Assembly: GCF_000321225.1 (NCBI RefSeq)
Contig: NW_004450582.1
Span: 1,163,148 to 1,227,147, forward strand
Length of the DNA stretch: 64,000 bases
Origin: Odobenus rosmarus divergens
Taxonomy: Eukaryota; Chordata; Mammalia; Carnivora; Odobenidae
Reading direction: 5' to 3'
Shown: one piece after another, positions 1 through 12,579 of the stretch
Layout: every line of letters starts with the position of its first letter
Numbering within the stretch: position 1 is the first letter of the stretch
The notes under the pieces: generated by a model
What the model was told of the DNA's origin: nothing
What the model saw: only the letters and a program-made list of their open reading frames with translations
Database searches by the model: none
Translations under genes and position numbers: made by a program

Positions 1-565
1 CTTCTGTTGCTTCTCATCCTTGTCAATTTTTGATATTGTCAGTTTTTTGGATTTTATGCATTCTAATAGGTATAGTAATATCTCATTGTTGCTTTAATTT
101 GCCATTCCCTAATGACATTTAATGTTAAACATCTTTTCATATGCTGCTGTCCTTTGTATATTTTTCTTGGGGAGATACCTGTTCTGAACTTTTGCCCTTT
201 TTTTAATAGGGTGGTCAGTTTTCTTATTGTTTTAAGAATTCTTTATATCTTTTTCATACAGTCGCTTTATCAGATATGTATTTTGCAGATATTTTCTTCT
301 AGTCTGGCTTTTCTTTTTATTCTCTTATCTTTTCAGAGCAAATGTTTTATTTTTAATAAATCCCAACTTGTCAATTTCATGGATAGACTTTTGGTGTTGT
401 ATTTTAAAAATGCATTGCCAAACTCAAGGCCATCTAGATTTTATCCTTTTTTTTTTTTTTTAGGAGTTTTATAATTTTACTTTTAGGTCTTTGATCCATT
501 TTTAGTTCATTTTTACGAAAGGTGTAAAGTCTGTGTCTAGATTCACTTTATTCAGTTGTACCAGG
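1..565 (-). mobile_element. L1 LINE 3' end, antisense, old and truncated
   Basis: On the + strand this reads as the reverse complement of the last part of L1 ORF2 and the following region. Recognisable pieces are the CTTCTCATCCTTGTCAAT segment at 10-28, the TCTCATTGTTGC...TTTGCCATTCCCTAATGACA block near 80-117, the TCTTTATATC...CTTTATCAGATATG block near 240-280, and AGGAGTTTTATAATTTTAC near 463-480. The overlapping 120-codon open frame has no protein resemblance and is a chance reading of the antisense strand. The element may continue to the left of the window. It is diverged, so an old L1M-type subfamily is likely (inference). Confidence 0.85.
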
Positions 566-774
566 ACCAAGGAAATGAGATTTTTCAGTCAAGTAGATTA
601 TAAATTGGGCTTAGGATTGAAAAGAAAGTGTTTTTATTTGATTTTTAAAAACCTTCTGCAAAATTCCTTAAGGGAAACAGTTGAGAAATGACTTGGAAAC
701 TAAAATGTAGTAATTCATATAGACTGTGTGTTGAGATTGGTTTCTGGACATTTGTGGAAGATGGAATTGTGTTT

Positions 775-979
775 GTTTTTTTTTTAAATAAAAGATTTTA
801 TTTTTTATTTAAAAAAAGATTTTATTTATTTATTTGATAGAGAGCATAAGCAGGAAGGAGAGGGAGAAGCAGGCTCCCCACTTAGCAGGGAGCCTGATGT
901 ATGACTCTATCCCAGGACCCTAGGATCATGACCTGAGCCAAAGGCAGACACTTAACCGACTGAGCCACCCAGGCACCTG
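775..979 (-). mobile_element. SINEC (tRNA-Lys SINE), antisense
   Basis: It reads poly(T), AAGATTTTATTTATTTATTTG, a purine-rich body, then ATCATGACCTGAGCC and the reversed tRNA head GAGCCACCCAGGCACC. A second AAAGATTTTATTTTTTATTT just upstream (about 791-810) suggests a partly duplicated tail. Several substitutions in the core (ATGTATGACTCTATCC) make it an older copy. Confidence 0.92.
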
Positions 980-1354
980 GAAGGTGGAATTGTTAATACA
1001 GAGTGATATCTATCAGTTCTTTCAGATTTAACCATAAGAAATAATTAATAAGGTTTTCTTTTTCGCAGAGAGGATCTGAAATAAGGGATTTGTAAGATGT
1101 ATGCTGAGAAGAGGCAGATGATGTATGTACCATCTAGAAACTTGAGACTTAACTGTATGGTCTTGAATCGTATCCCATGCCACTCTTCTTGCCAGAAAGA
1201 AGTGGTTTTTTCTAAGTACCTTTCTTTTGATATGTCAATAACACTGTTACTGACATTGGGGCCAGAATTTTTATATTGTTATGCTACGGGTAGAACCATT
1301 AGCTTCCAAAAAGCATCTAGTGAGGTCTGACATAGTGAAAGTAGCAGCTTTGGT

Positions 1355-1540
1355 GTGGCAGGTGTTATATACATTATCTTTTTAAACTCTTAAAAGAGCT
1401 CTTTAAGGCAGTTCTCCTTGTTTCCATATTACAGGTAAGAAATGTGTTCAGAAAGATAAAGTGACTTGTCTGTGATCCATATGGAAAGAAAGGGACAGAG
1501 TTTGGATGGGAACTTTGATCTTTTTGACTCCAAAACTTTC
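1355..1540 (+). mobile_element. MIR SINE fragment
   Basis: The order of landmarks matches the centre of MIR: TTCCATATTACAGGTAAGAAA (MIR: ccattttacagatgaggaaa), then GTGACTTGTCTGTGATCCA and GGACAGAGTTTGGATGGGAACTTTGATC (MIR: gagccgggattcaaaccca). It is heavily diverged, as expected for this ancient mammal-wide family. Confidence 0.6.
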
Positions 1541-1865
1541 CAGTTGGCTGTGAGATCTCTCATAAAAGAAAAAGTGCAAGGATTGTTACTATCAGGTGTC
1601 CTTAATTTTATTATTTTCTTTAAAATTGTACATAACTTAAATTACTGAGTTAAATGAGAATGGCTCAAAAATTGTGTTTTTGAGATACATGGAGATGATT
1701 TTAACCTTTTTCTTTTTTTCCTGTTGACTGATCTGCATCTTATTGGCCCAGAGGTGTGAATTATTAGAAAATGATTATAAAGAATGAAGTTCCTTTAAAG
1801 AGAGGAACTTGAGGGGTTTAGGAAAAATAAAACACATAATAGTAGAAGTAGCTAATTGTTTATAC

Positions 1866-1970
1866 CTTTCTCCCACTGAATTGTAAGTTTCTTGAGGGCA
1901 GGGAACCAAACTCAATTATCTTTACACACAGTATATGATATACACTCACAAAATATTTGCTGAATGAAAT
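1866..1970 (+). mobile_element. L2 LINE 3' end
   Basis: CTCCCACTGAATTGTAAG, TTCTTGAGGGCAGGGA and ATATTTGCTGAATGAA match the L2 3' terminus (actgtgagctccttgagggcaggga ... aatatttgttgaatgaa). The middle is diverged. Confidence 0.75.
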
Positions 1971-2039
1971 AACTGCTTACTAGCATACTCGTTACAGAAG
2001 AATGTTTGGAAGAGGAATTTTCTTCCCAGAGTAAGTTGA

Positions 2040-2600
2040 ACATCATTACATTTCATTTATTCATTCATTCATCATTTATTGAGCATTTGTGGAATATCTG
2101 TTCTGTGCCAGACACTGGGAATACAAAGATGAATGGGACAGGATCTCTGCCTTCTGTCTTCAGGGAACCCAGAAAATGGGGCAAGCATTTTAGTAGATTA
2201 CGGAACTAATGAGAGTATATATTAAATAAACAAGCAAGCAAGCAATAGACTTTGAAATCAGAAAGTCTTTACCTGCCTTAGTTTTCTTACCTAGGAAGTA
2301 GAAGCGATAATAGTACCTATTTGACACAGTTGTTGAGGGTAGGTTAAATGAACAAAAATTTTATTTATATTTCATCACATAGACAAAGGGAGAGGCTCAC
2401 TGTGGCTGAGGAATCAGAAAAATCTTTATTGAAGAGTGTGACATTGGGTTTTATAGGATGAATTTTTGAGGCCAAGAATAAGAGTATGATGTGGGACTCT
2501 AGGGCATTCCAGGCAGAAAGATGAATATGTTTGACGTGCAGGATGGGTGGACGTGACAGGAGTAGTGGGAAATTCTGCGCATTCTCACAGAGCCTATAGG
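2040..2600 (-). mobile_element. L2 LINE, antisense, in two pieces around a MIR
   Basis: The first piece (about 2050-2200) has TTCATTCATTCATCATTTATTGAGCATTTG, then TGTGCCAGACACTGGGAATACAAAGATGAA, the reversed L2 3' end. The second piece (about 2395-2560) keeps the antisense L2 body: GACATTGGGTTTTATAGGATGA and AGGGCATTCCAGGCAGAAAG. A MIR-like stretch separates them. Confidence 0.7.
2245..2355 (-). mobile_element. MIR SINE fragment, antisense
   Basis: CTGCCTTAGTTTTCTTACCTAGGAAGTAG followed by GATAATAGTACCTATTTGACACAGTTGTTGAGGGTAGGTTAAATGA follows the reversed MIR order (cctcagtttcctcatctgtaaaat ... gttgtgaggattaaatga). Confidence 0.7.
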
Positions 2601-4837
2601 GATATTAGAAAGAACTGAATAATCATTTTTCATTTTTGTAGTAACAATACAATACAGTGTTCATTGCATCATAGTAGGAGAGGGTAAAGATCTCAAACCT
2701 GTTTCAAGAATTGTGTGAATTTCCTCTTTTATTCCTATGACTTTCTAAATATAGTCCTTTATGTAGTAAATTCTTGTGTTTTTTGTTTTTTTTTTCCCTT
2801 CCAGTCCTGTGATACTCAAGTGATTTTATTAAGAAAGAGGACTTGTGTGTTTTGGGGTGAAATCAGAGGTTCTGTCTCAAATGATACTTATATTTAGTAG
2901 CAGAGCAACATTAGAATGTAACATCATTTAAAGGCACCATCTAGTCCTGTTTGAGCCAATCCAGAATTCTAAGAGCTATGAATGGTTTCTGAATAGAACC
3001 TGAACATAATACTTAACAATGTGCTAAAATAATTTGTTCATTGTATGAATTATGTGCTTGTTGGGGGTTAGAGTTCTACAGCTGAAAAATCGTGTTTTGA
3101 ATATAAGGGGAGAAGAAAAGGAAAGACAAAATAGAAAAAAATGAACATCAATAGAAGGAAGTTTATATTTAAAGAGAGGGGCAAAAGTCTAGAACCAGAC
3201 TATTTCACAGTTACATTTTACCAAACATTTAAAGAAGAGTTAATACCTATCCTTCTCAAACTGTTCCAAAAAATTGAAGAGGAAGAAGTGTTTCCAAATA
3301 CATTCTCTAAGTTCAGCATTAATCTCATATGAAAACCTGATAAAGACACTACAAAAAAAGAAAATTACAGACCAATATCCCTGATGAACATAAATGCAGA
3401 AATCCTCAAAATCTTAGCAAACTGAATTTAATAATATTGAAAGGATCCTATACCAGGATAAAGTGGGATTTATTCTGGGGATACAAAATATTTCAATATC
3501 TGCAAATTAGTGTGATATACCACATTAACAAAATGAAGAGTATGAATTAATATGATCAACTCAGTAGATGCAGTAAAAGCATTTGACAAAATTCAGCGTT
3601 TATTTATGATAAACACTTTATTAGGAGGGAACATACCCCAACCTAATAAAGACCATATATGACAAACCCACAGCTAACATCATACTCAACTGTGAAAAAC
3701 TGAAAGCATTTCTTCTGAGATCAGGAACAAGACAAGGTTGCCTACTTTTACTACTTTTATTCAACATAGTACTGGAAGTCTAGCCACAACATTCAGACAA
3801 GAAAATTGGAAAGGAAGAAGTAAAACTTACTCTTTGCAGATAACATGCTAATATATAATCAGTGGGAAAACCCTAAAGATTCCATAAAAAAAACTGTTAG
3901 AACTAATAAACAAATTCAGTAAGTTTGCAGGATACAAAATCAACAAACAAAAATCAGTTCCATTTCCATATACTAACAACAAGCTATCTGAAAAGGAAAT
4001 TAGAAAAGCAATTCCATTTACAATAGCAACAAAAAGAACCAAGTACTTAGTAATAAACTAAGGAGGTGAAAGACTTGTATACTGAAAACTACAAAGCACG
4101 GATGAAAGAAGTTAAAGAAAACACAAATGGGAAGACATCCCATATTCATGGACTGGAAGATTAATATTATTAAAATGTCCATACTACCCAAAGCAATCTT
4201 CAGATTCACTACAATCCTTCTCAAAACACCAATAGTATTTTTCACAGAACTAGAACAAATAATCTTAAAATTTGTATGGGACCACAAAAGACCCCAAATG
4301 GCCAAAGCAACCTTGAGAAAGAACAAAGCTGAAGGTATCACATTCCCAGATTTCAAACTGTACTGCAAGGCTGTAGTACTCAGAATTGTATGGTATTAGT
4401 ACAAAATAGACCAATGGAACAGAATAGACAGCCCGGAAATCCACACTCTCATATGGTCAATCTATAACAAGGCAGGCAAGAATATACAATTGGGAAAAGA
4501 TAGTCTCTTCAGTAAGTGGTGTTAGAAAAACTGGACCACCTTTTTATACCATATGTAAAAATATACCTGAAACCATAAAACTCCTAAAAGAGAACCTAAG
4601 CAGTAAGCTCTTAGACATCAGTCTTAGCAACATTTTTTTGGATTTGTCTCCTTAGGGAAGAGCAACAAAAGCAAAAATAAACAAGTGGGACTACATCAAA
4701 TTAAAAAGCTTTTGCCCAGCAGAGGAAACCAACAAAATGAAAAGGCAGCCTACTGAATGGGAAAAGATATTTGCAAATGATATGTTCGATAAGGGATTAA
4801 TATCCAGAAATATAAAGAACTTAGTACAACTCAGCAC

Positions 4838-5037
4838 TGGGTGCCTGGGTGGCTCAGTCAGTTAAAAATCTGCCTTCAGCTCAGGTCATGATCCTGGGGT
4901 CCTGGGATTGAGCCCTGAATCAGGCTCCGAATCAGGGAGTCTGCTTCTCCCTTCCCTCTCCTCCTCCCCCCACCTCGTGCATGTGTTCTCTCTCTCTCTC
5001 TCTCTCTCTCAAATAAATAAAATCTTTTTTTACAAAA
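4838..5037 (+). mobile_element. SINEC inserted in the L1
   Basis: The head GGGTGCCTGGGTGGCTCAGTC and the tail CTCTCTCTCTCTCAAATAAATAAAATC are clear. Flanking copies TACAACTCAGCAC (4825-4837) and TACAACTGAACAC (5038-5050) look like a diverged TSD, and L1 ORF2 sequence resumes directly after it. The core carries a duplicated CTGAATCAGG / CGAATCAGG. Confidence 0.93.
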
Positions 5038-5518
5038 TACAACTGAACACCAGAAAACCCCAAACAATCCAATTAAAGAGCAGAGGACCTCGATCGACAT
5101 TTTTCCAAAGAAGACATACAGATGGCCAACAGACACATGAAACAATGCTCTACATCACTACTAATCATCAGGGAAATGCATATAAAAAGCATAGTGAGAT
5201 ATCACCTCACACCGGTAAGAATGGCTATTATCAAAAAGACAAGAAATAATAAATGTTGGCAAGGATGTGGAGAAAAGGGAATCCTCAAGCACTGTTGGAA
5301 GGAATTTAAATTGGTTCAGCCAACAATGGAAAACAGTATGGAGCTTCCTAAAATAATTAAAAATACCATATGATCCAGCAATTCCACTTTTGGGTATTTT
5401 TTTGAAGAAAATGAAAACTTGAATTTGAAAAGATATATGTACTCATATGTTCATTGCAACATTGCTTACAGTAGTCAAGATACGGAAGCAACCTAAGTGT
5501 CTGAATGAATAAAGATGA

Positions 5519-5549
5519 TTGTGTGTATATACATACATACACACACAAT
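5519..5549 (+). repeat. Short GT/ATAC simple repeat inside L1
   Basis: TTGTGTGTATATACATACATACACACACAA lies in the L1 3' region, where such TG/CA runs often expand. Nothing else is seen in it. Confidence 0.7.
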
Positions 5550-7193
5550 GGAATATTAGCCATAAAAAAGAATGAAATCTTGACATTTATGACATCGTGG
5601 ATAGACCTAAAGGATATTATATAAGTGATATAAACCAGACAGAGAAAGACAAACACTGTATAATTTCTCTTGAATGTGGAATCAAAAAAAGGAACAAACA
5701 AAACAGAAACAGACTGATAAATACAGAGAGCAAACTGTGGTTGCCAGAGGGGAGGGGGGATGGCAAAAAGATGAAGGGGATTAAGAGGTATAAATTTCCA
5801 GTTAGAAATAAGTCATGAGGATATAAAGTACAACATAGGAAATAGAGTCAATAATACTGTAATAACTATGTATGGTAACCGGTGGTAACTAGGCTTACTG
5901 TGGTAATTGTTTCATAATGTATGTAAATGTTGAATCACTGTGTTGTATACCTGAAACTAATATTGTATGTCAACTATTCTTCAACTATTCTTCAACAACA
6001 GTAACCAAAAAACTTGGAAAAACATATTTTTAAAGTCCTATTAAAGGCTATTGATAGGAATTTCATTTTATTTAGAAAGTCTTTTATTAGCACCATTAAA
6101 ATGTTATATTTCTTTTAGAATATCACCATTAGAATATTATTCCTTATTCTAGAAATACATGTGTATTATTGATATATTATTTGTTTAGTGCAACAATAGA
6201 ATGTTTCCAGTGTCTGAAATAGAAAGTCTGTGATCATTAAACACTGTGTAATTTTTTTTGCTGATTCTAGTTTTTGTAATATTTTGTAATACTGTAATTG
6301 GTTCTATTTTTTACTAGAAAATAAAATATTTAAAAAAAAGTACAAGTAGTGAAACAAATCCATAAAGAAAAGTATGTGTGAAATTTGTCATTGAATACAT
6401 TGAATGCAATTTGCTTAATCTTCTATAATAATTTTGACATTTGAAGTTAATGGTATTTTTAGACATGAACATACAGTAAGGTGATTTTAAATATGTTGAC
6501 TTTTAAATTTGAAAAAAGATATACTTGTGTTGATAGAGAAGATACATTTAACTTTGATAAATGGAAGGAAATAGAACATTACTATATCTCTGTATAGATT
6601 CCCCCGCCCCTCAATAGCATGCTCATCTTGTTTGTGTTTGTATGTATATGTGTAAGTAATTTCCAATTTCCTTTCCAATGTTTTCAAAACTTTAACTGTT
6701 TTATGACCAACCATATATTGGGATTTTAAAATATTACCTTTTAATATAGAAAAATACTGATTAGAAACCCTACCTTTAGGTTGAAGTGTCTTATTTTAGT
6801 ATGTTTATCTTCATTATTAAAACTTGCAATGTATAATCTGTTTATTTTCAGTACTGTATACTGCAGCTGGTGTTTTTTTTATACATCGCAGGATCATTTT
6901 AGTCAAGAGAAGACATTAATTTTATTGGTAGTACTTTTCTTTAGTTCTTTTGGGGAGCCTTATTCTGAATAATTTAAAAGCAATGGAATTCTTTCTGTGA
7001 TAAAAATCTAGTCATTGGGATAAAACCTGTAGCATTTTTCACACGATACTCATGCATGTAAAGGTGTGAAATTAATATGTATGTCTAAAGAATTTATATT
7101 AAAGAGGGTGTTTTTAATTTTGAGGAAAGTAGCCCTCTAAAGATTTTAACTAGATTTACATTAAAACACAGATTTGTTAATGTCTCATCTCTT

Positions 7194-7597
7194 ATTTTTC
7201 TTTTAAAGATTTTATTTCTTTTACAGAGACAGAGCACACAAGCCGGGGGCGGGGGGCAACAGAGAGGGACAAGCCGACTCCACACTAAGGGCAGAGCCCC
7301 ATGCAGGGCTCGATCTCATGATCCTGAAATCATGCCCTGAGTGGAAATCAAGAGTTGGATGCTTTGGGCGCCTGGGTGGCTCAGTCGGTTAAGCGTCTGC
7401 CTTCAGCTCAGGTCATGATCCCAGGGTCCTGGGATCGAGTCCCGCATCGGGCTCCCTGCTCGGCGGGAAGCCTGCTTCTCCCTCTCCCACTCCCCCTGCT
7501 TGTGTTCCCTCTCTCGCTGTCCCTTTCTCTGTCAAATAAATAAATAAAATCTTAAAAAAAAAAAAGTTGGATGCTTAACTGAGCCACCCAGGTGCCC
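7194..7597 (-). mobile_element. Older antisense SINEC, split by a younger SINEC
   Basis: The left part (7194-7352) has TTAAAGATTTTATTTC, the GGGGGCGGGGGGCAA body and AGCCCCATGCAGGGCTCGATCTCATGATCC. The right part (about 7577-7597) is the reversed head TAACTGAGCCACCCAGGTGCC. The whole is flanked by CTCATCTCTT at 7184-7193 and 7598-7607, its own TSD. Confidence 0.93.
7365..7564 (+). mobile_element. SINEC nested in an older SINEC
   Basis: A young-looking full-length copy runs from GGGCGCCTGGGTGGCTCAGTC to AATAAATAAATAAAATC plus poly(A). Its TSD is a perfect 12-mer AGTTGGATGCTT at 7353-7364 and 7565-7576, taken from the body of the host SINE. The pol III A box (TGGCTCAGTCGG) and a B-box-like GGGATCGAGTCCC are intact. 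Confidence 0.97.
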
Positions 7598-7824
7598 CTC
7601 ATCTCTTCTATTTTTAAATGACTAATCCACGATAGCCAAGCTTGAATAATATGTAAAGAATAATAAAATAATATAAAAAATTATGACCTCATTTAAATTT
7701 AGGAATGATCAATTCTGTATTGTTTGTATATTAGTATATTTGCTATCTTTAGAATTATGGAATAAAATGTTTAAAGTTTCAACTTTTCATTTCATATTAT
7801 CTTAATTTTTTTATTTTTTTTAGC

Positions 7825-8020
7825 TTTTTTTTTTTTAAAGATTATTTATTTATTTATTTGAGAGAGAGAATGGGAGATAGCACGAGAGGGAAGAGGGTCA
7901 GAGGGAGAAGCAGACTCCCTGCTGAGCAGGGAGCCCGATATGGGACTCGATCCCAGGACTCCAGGACCATGATCTGAGCCGAAGGCAGTCGCTTTACCAA
8001 CTGAGCCACTCAGGCGCCCC
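7825..8020 (-). mobile_element. SINEC, antisense
   Basis: Poly(T), AAAGATTATTTATTTATTTATTTG, the GAGAGAGAATGGGAGATAGC subtype body, GGGACTCGATCCCAGGACTC, and the reversed head CTGAGCCACTCAGGCGCCCC. It belongs to the ...GGGAAGAGGGTCAGAGGGAG subtype. Confidence 0.95.
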
Positions 8021-8695
8021 TTTTTTTATGTTTCTTATCCAAATAATTGAGAGAAAAAGTTTTAGCACCATTTACTGTAAGATCTATGCATTTGGTCATA
8101 TTTCACATTTTTCAAAACTATCTTAAGACTTGCTACCTTCTATGGCCTCATGAAGAAAATAGTCTTAAAAATTTTGAAGCAGTTAAATGACTGTGTGGGT
8201 TTTCCCTTGACATGCCTTTTCCACCTTGCTCCCCTCATCCTTGTTTTACCCCATTCTCTAGCCCCGGTGTCTGACAGCTTTTTTCAATCCTCAGATGACT
8301 TAGTTGAAACATGTATCTTTCGTTACTTTGCTATCTTTCCAGTTACTGTTCTAACTTTTTCTCACTGCCTGGTGAGATCTCAGTCCTGGCGAGTGAAGTC
8401 TGAATAAAAGGGGCATTCATGGTGGTTATGACAATGAAGGTTAAGTTTAGGCTGCTAGAGGGTTTGAAACAAAGGAGTAATTGAAGCCCTCATCACCTTC
8501 ATCTTATTTGGGTAGTAAGTAAATTATTTTGGAAGCAGTAAGTCTCATTATGAAGCTAATGAAATCCTGTCCAGACTGAAGACATTAACAGTGATTAACT
8601 TGAGCTGGAATACATTTTAACACCAGTTTTTGTACTAATTAGGAAAGATCCACTATGGTTTTGTTTGTATATTAGAATATATGCTACTGGCTTTC

Positions 8696-8738
8696 CCCTC
8701 CCTCCCTCTTTCTTTCTTTTTCTTTTTTTCTTTTTTTT
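8696..8738. repeat. Polypyrimidine low-complexity tract
   Basis: CCTCCCTCCCTCTTTCTTTC followed by mixed T/C and then pure T. It is a (CTTT)n/(T)n low-complexity tract with no flanking SINE body. Confidence 0.85.
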
Positions 8739-10204
8739 TTACATTTTGTTTTATAGGAGCCCCTTAACACTGTAGGGAATTTTAAGAATTTGAGTTCAAA
8801 TATATCTCAAGTGAAGTCATATAATATAAAAAATAATTTTACATGGAATACTCCATGGCCTTCTAAAGGGTCTTCAAACAGGAATAAAAGTCTTATCTCT
8901 GAGACTTCCTGCCCTACACCTGTATCTGTTACCAGTAATTATTTCCATTTTCTTGCTCTGCCGGGTAGTTAATGGAATATTTGAAGTATGAATTTGTGAG
9001 CTATTACTTTATTATGGAATAGAAGACCTGAGAATAGGGGATAATTTAACCTAATGGCTACCAGTTATATTTTGTTTTATATTTGTGGTTTTCAAAGGTA
9101 CTTATATGATCAAACTAAAAGATTCCAGACTATTATGGATAAAGTAAATGATTGGGAAAACTAGTGGTGGTAGTATCTGATCATAGAAATAGTTTGGTGT
9201 GACAAAAGTAGAAACACTAAAATTTCACAGGAACCTATAAACCATTTTTACCATCACTGTGCTGTTCATGAGCTACATCTGGGGAACTCTGATTATACAT
9301 ATTGTAACAATGTATTATGTGGTAGAAATGTATATTAAATATTTATTCAAATAAACACAAAATAAAAGACTTTGGGTTCAGGACATGGGCATTCTTAATA
9401 TTGCAAGATTTAACAGCCAGATCTTTCTAGCTAACATCAATTCTATTAGGCTAATGTGGGCATTATTTGGATTTTAGACATTAGGTGTAACAAACGCTTA
9501 CTTATCTATGAAGGCTGATCTAGTTACATATTCTTGAGAGAGCGGACATGAATTTGGGGGAAAGCTTTTTACCTTAGGTAGCTGATCCAAGCCTGCTGAG
9601 TTTTTCTCTCTTCCAAAGGAAGACAAGAACCTGTAGATTTTTGCAAGGGATTGATTTGAGAACATAGCTTAATTTTTAAAGTCAAAGAAACTAATTCAGC
9701 TCAGAGTGTTGTTTTTGTTTTTTTCTGAAAGAACTTCTAAAAACTTCTAGCTGTGATCCTTCAGCTTCTTATTCCTCCCTCTCTAATTACTCTTAGCAAG
9801 GTTTTGTTACTGCTGTTAACCCTAGCAGTCATTGGGAAGGATAATATTGGGGCAAAATTTCTTTTAAAAGAAAATTGTACAAGAGGAACGTGTACACAAA
9901 TGCATACTGACTACAATAAAATGCATATGGAACTGTCCTTCGTATGTGAGGGTGAGTTTTGTTTGTTGTGGTGGTGATAGAGCTTGTTTGATCATTTCAA
10001 CTTTCTCCAATAATTCTTCTTGTGGTATGTGTATGTGAGTTAGTTATACGAGATTAGGGATTTGGCTAAACTATTAGCAGAGTCACTGGTTTAATTCAAC
10101 TCAGTTTAATTTCTTGATATAATAGTCGTGGACATATACAGCTTTAATAGAAAATAGTTTTGTTTCAGTTAGTGGAATTTATATGTCAATAAAGAAATAC
10201 GAAA

Positions 10205-10330
10205 AAAAATACTAAGTGAGTGCCTATTAAGTGCTAGGTGTATTACAAAATAACGAAGATGCTGCAGTTGAGACAGATAAGATTTATATCTTTACTGAAT
10301 TTACAAATGTCAGAAGCCTAAATTAAAAGC
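10205..10330 (-). mobile_element. L2 LINE fragment, antisense
   Basis: GTGAGTGCCTATTAAGTGCTAGGTGTATTACAAAATAACGAAGATG resembles the reversed L2 3' end (gagcacctactatgtgccaggcactg...gatacaaagatg). It is diverged. Confidence 0.5.
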
Positions 10331-12579
10331 ATAAAACCTTAAAGATCAGATTCTAGGTAAATGGTCAAAAATGTGGAAAATAAAGAATAACCTTCCTGTC
10401 CTTCTCTCCCTCCTTCCTTCTAACTTCTAAGAGAGTGAAGATACTCACATTTTGTATTATAATTTTTACATGTACTGATATTGTAGATTTATAAGTACTT
10501 CAAAATTATGTGTGATTTTACAATAACTCCACTACAGGAAGATTTATTTATGAAGAGCTTTGGGAAAAATGATAGTACAGCGGTACTCCCTTTGAAAGAT
10601 TTTCAGCAGTTACGGTTAATTTAAGATCAGATCAGACAAGCATGGTTCGTGTTATTTTTATAGACACTATTCCATATTTTGTTCTTGGAAACTTTTAGGA
10701 ATGAAGAAGCTATTCATAAAATGAAGTCATGCTGGAGACTTAAGGCTGGTTGTAAAGTGTTAATCTTTAGAGAGGGGGAAATATTTCTTATCTTGAATTT
10801 GGAATGTGGGTAACTTTAAGACTGCTGTATGAAGCAACATTGCTTTTGCATTTTACTTAGAAGAGAGAAAAATGTGTACTCCTTTAGTGGAGCAAAGCAC
10901 TTTCTGATACACCTCTCAAATTACACACCATTGAAATGATCCCCACAATGTGTTTGGCTCATGTGTTTCTAGTTAGCTACCAAGAATGAAAGATTCATAC
11001 CGATCTATTTCAAAAAGCATCTTTATTTGCATTGCAAAGAGCTTAATTGTTTGGAAACAGGATCAAGAATTGCTTTCAAGTTGTAAGCTGGCGTGTATGG
11101 GTTGGGCCGTGATTGGCATTGAACTTTAAAAAACAGAATTTCTGTGCAAAGAAGGTTCTCAATAAATATTTATCAAAGCACTGATTACTATGTTGAGTGT
11201 AGAAGGATAAAACTGCCTGCGTTTTCCCACATTGTTAGTGATGTGGACCAAATATTTTTGTAGCTATTATAGAAAGTCCTGATAACCTTTCCCTTATCTT
11301 GCCTTTTCGGCAGTGTATAACAGAATCACAGGGAGGAGGAAGTCATACAGACTTGCAAGACAGATGATGGGAGTCCCTCTGGCAAGCTTGTGACCTAATT
11401 TTCCAAGCTTGTCTACCCAGCTGTAGAGTTATAGCTATATGCTGTTAACTTGAATAACACTAGGCTTGTATACAAGTTTGGGGGTCGGGGAGAGAAGGAA
11501 AGAGGAAAAGGTAGGTATATAAATCTCTCTCTCTAGTTTTGCCAGATCCCATAACATAGAAGCACTTTTGTTAAAAAAGAAAACTTAATTCATTATTTCC
11601 TCATTTTGGTTATTCCTTCTTATATGGGTCTCAAATAATTAATAGACGACCTTATTTATTTTTTTAAAGACATAGCATACTCAGTTATTTTTGAAGTTTG
11701 TTTTGAAGACTTTTTTTTTTTTTAAAGAAAAAGGTAGTATGAGCGTGTGTTGGTTAAAGATGGAATTGTTCCCATGCTTTTCTTGTGCAGTAAATGAATT
11801 TGTGCATTTCTAGTAACAGTTCCTTGATGATCCCAAGATGATGAGACTGTTTTCCTCTCATTAAGCAAATATTTATGAGTTCATGTAGTTGATAATGTTT
11901 AGTAAAGTTACATAAGATTTCCAGCTTTGTTATAAGTTTTACAAATTGCCACTACAGAAATGAGAATTTTAGATACCAGTATGAGGTAGTTTTGTTAGGT
12001 CATACGCTGCCTTCTACTTGCCATCTTGCCTCTATAATGTTAGCCAGACAAGGATAAGACCTTTCTTTTTCTCCAGGTATGTATATAGGTCATGTCATGT
12101 GCTATTTTGAAATATGTTGAACCAGCTGGGATGATAAAACTGACACAGACTTGTCAGCTGGACTTACCTAAATCACACTGTTTTTTCTAGTAAGTACTCA
12201 GAATATTTATTTGCTTCTGCTACACCATCTCTCCCCACCCGCAACACTTTCTGACTTCTCTCTAGCATCTCATGAAAGGGCCAGTAAACACAATACTAAA
12301 ATATTTCATGCATCTCCCTTTACCAGGTAGTTGGTCCCATGCATATCTTTAATACCCAACTGCATCAAGGTATCTCATTCATTTTCCTTCTTTCTCTGGG
12401 GGGTGATTGAGTTTCTTTGGCCCCAGGATTGCCTTCTAATTTTCAACTTGACTTAAACCAAACTGTAGAAAGAAAATCATTATTAATCAAAATTAATAAC
12501 ATTGGATGTAATTTTAATAATTTAGGCCTCAGTCTCTTTTAGAATGTATTATGGAATCAATTTAAAATGTTATTCTTCT

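Larger units (their letters stand above)
3120..6005 (+). mobile_element. L1 LINE, 5'-truncated: ORF2 remnant plus 3' UTR
   Basis: This is a sense L1 that starts inside the ORF2 reverse transcriptase domain. A 63-codon frame at 3141-3332 contains [20 protein letters not shown], a conserved ORF2p stretch, and ends at a stop (SINLI*). Further decayed reverse transcriptase follows (ACCAATATCCCTGATGAACA near 3371). A 90-codon frame at 4127-4399 covers the later ORF2p segment ([33 protein letters not shown]). The cysteine-rich C-terminal end is near 5050-5250, and the 3' UTR runs from about 5700 to 6005. Stops and frameshifts make it a dead copy. A SINE at 4838-5037 splits it. The subfamily is probably L1MA-like (inference). 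Confidence 0.93.

Noticed and set aside
4018..4368. 116-codon hydrophobic antisense frame
   Set aside because: It is the reverse strand of L1 ORF2, where the sense frame at 4127-4399 is the real relic.
7365..7440. tRNA-like sequence with A-box and B-box at SINE heads
   Set aside because: These are tRNA-Lys-derived SINE promoters. No copy has an intact anticodon arm and acceptor stem as expected for a working tRNA gene.
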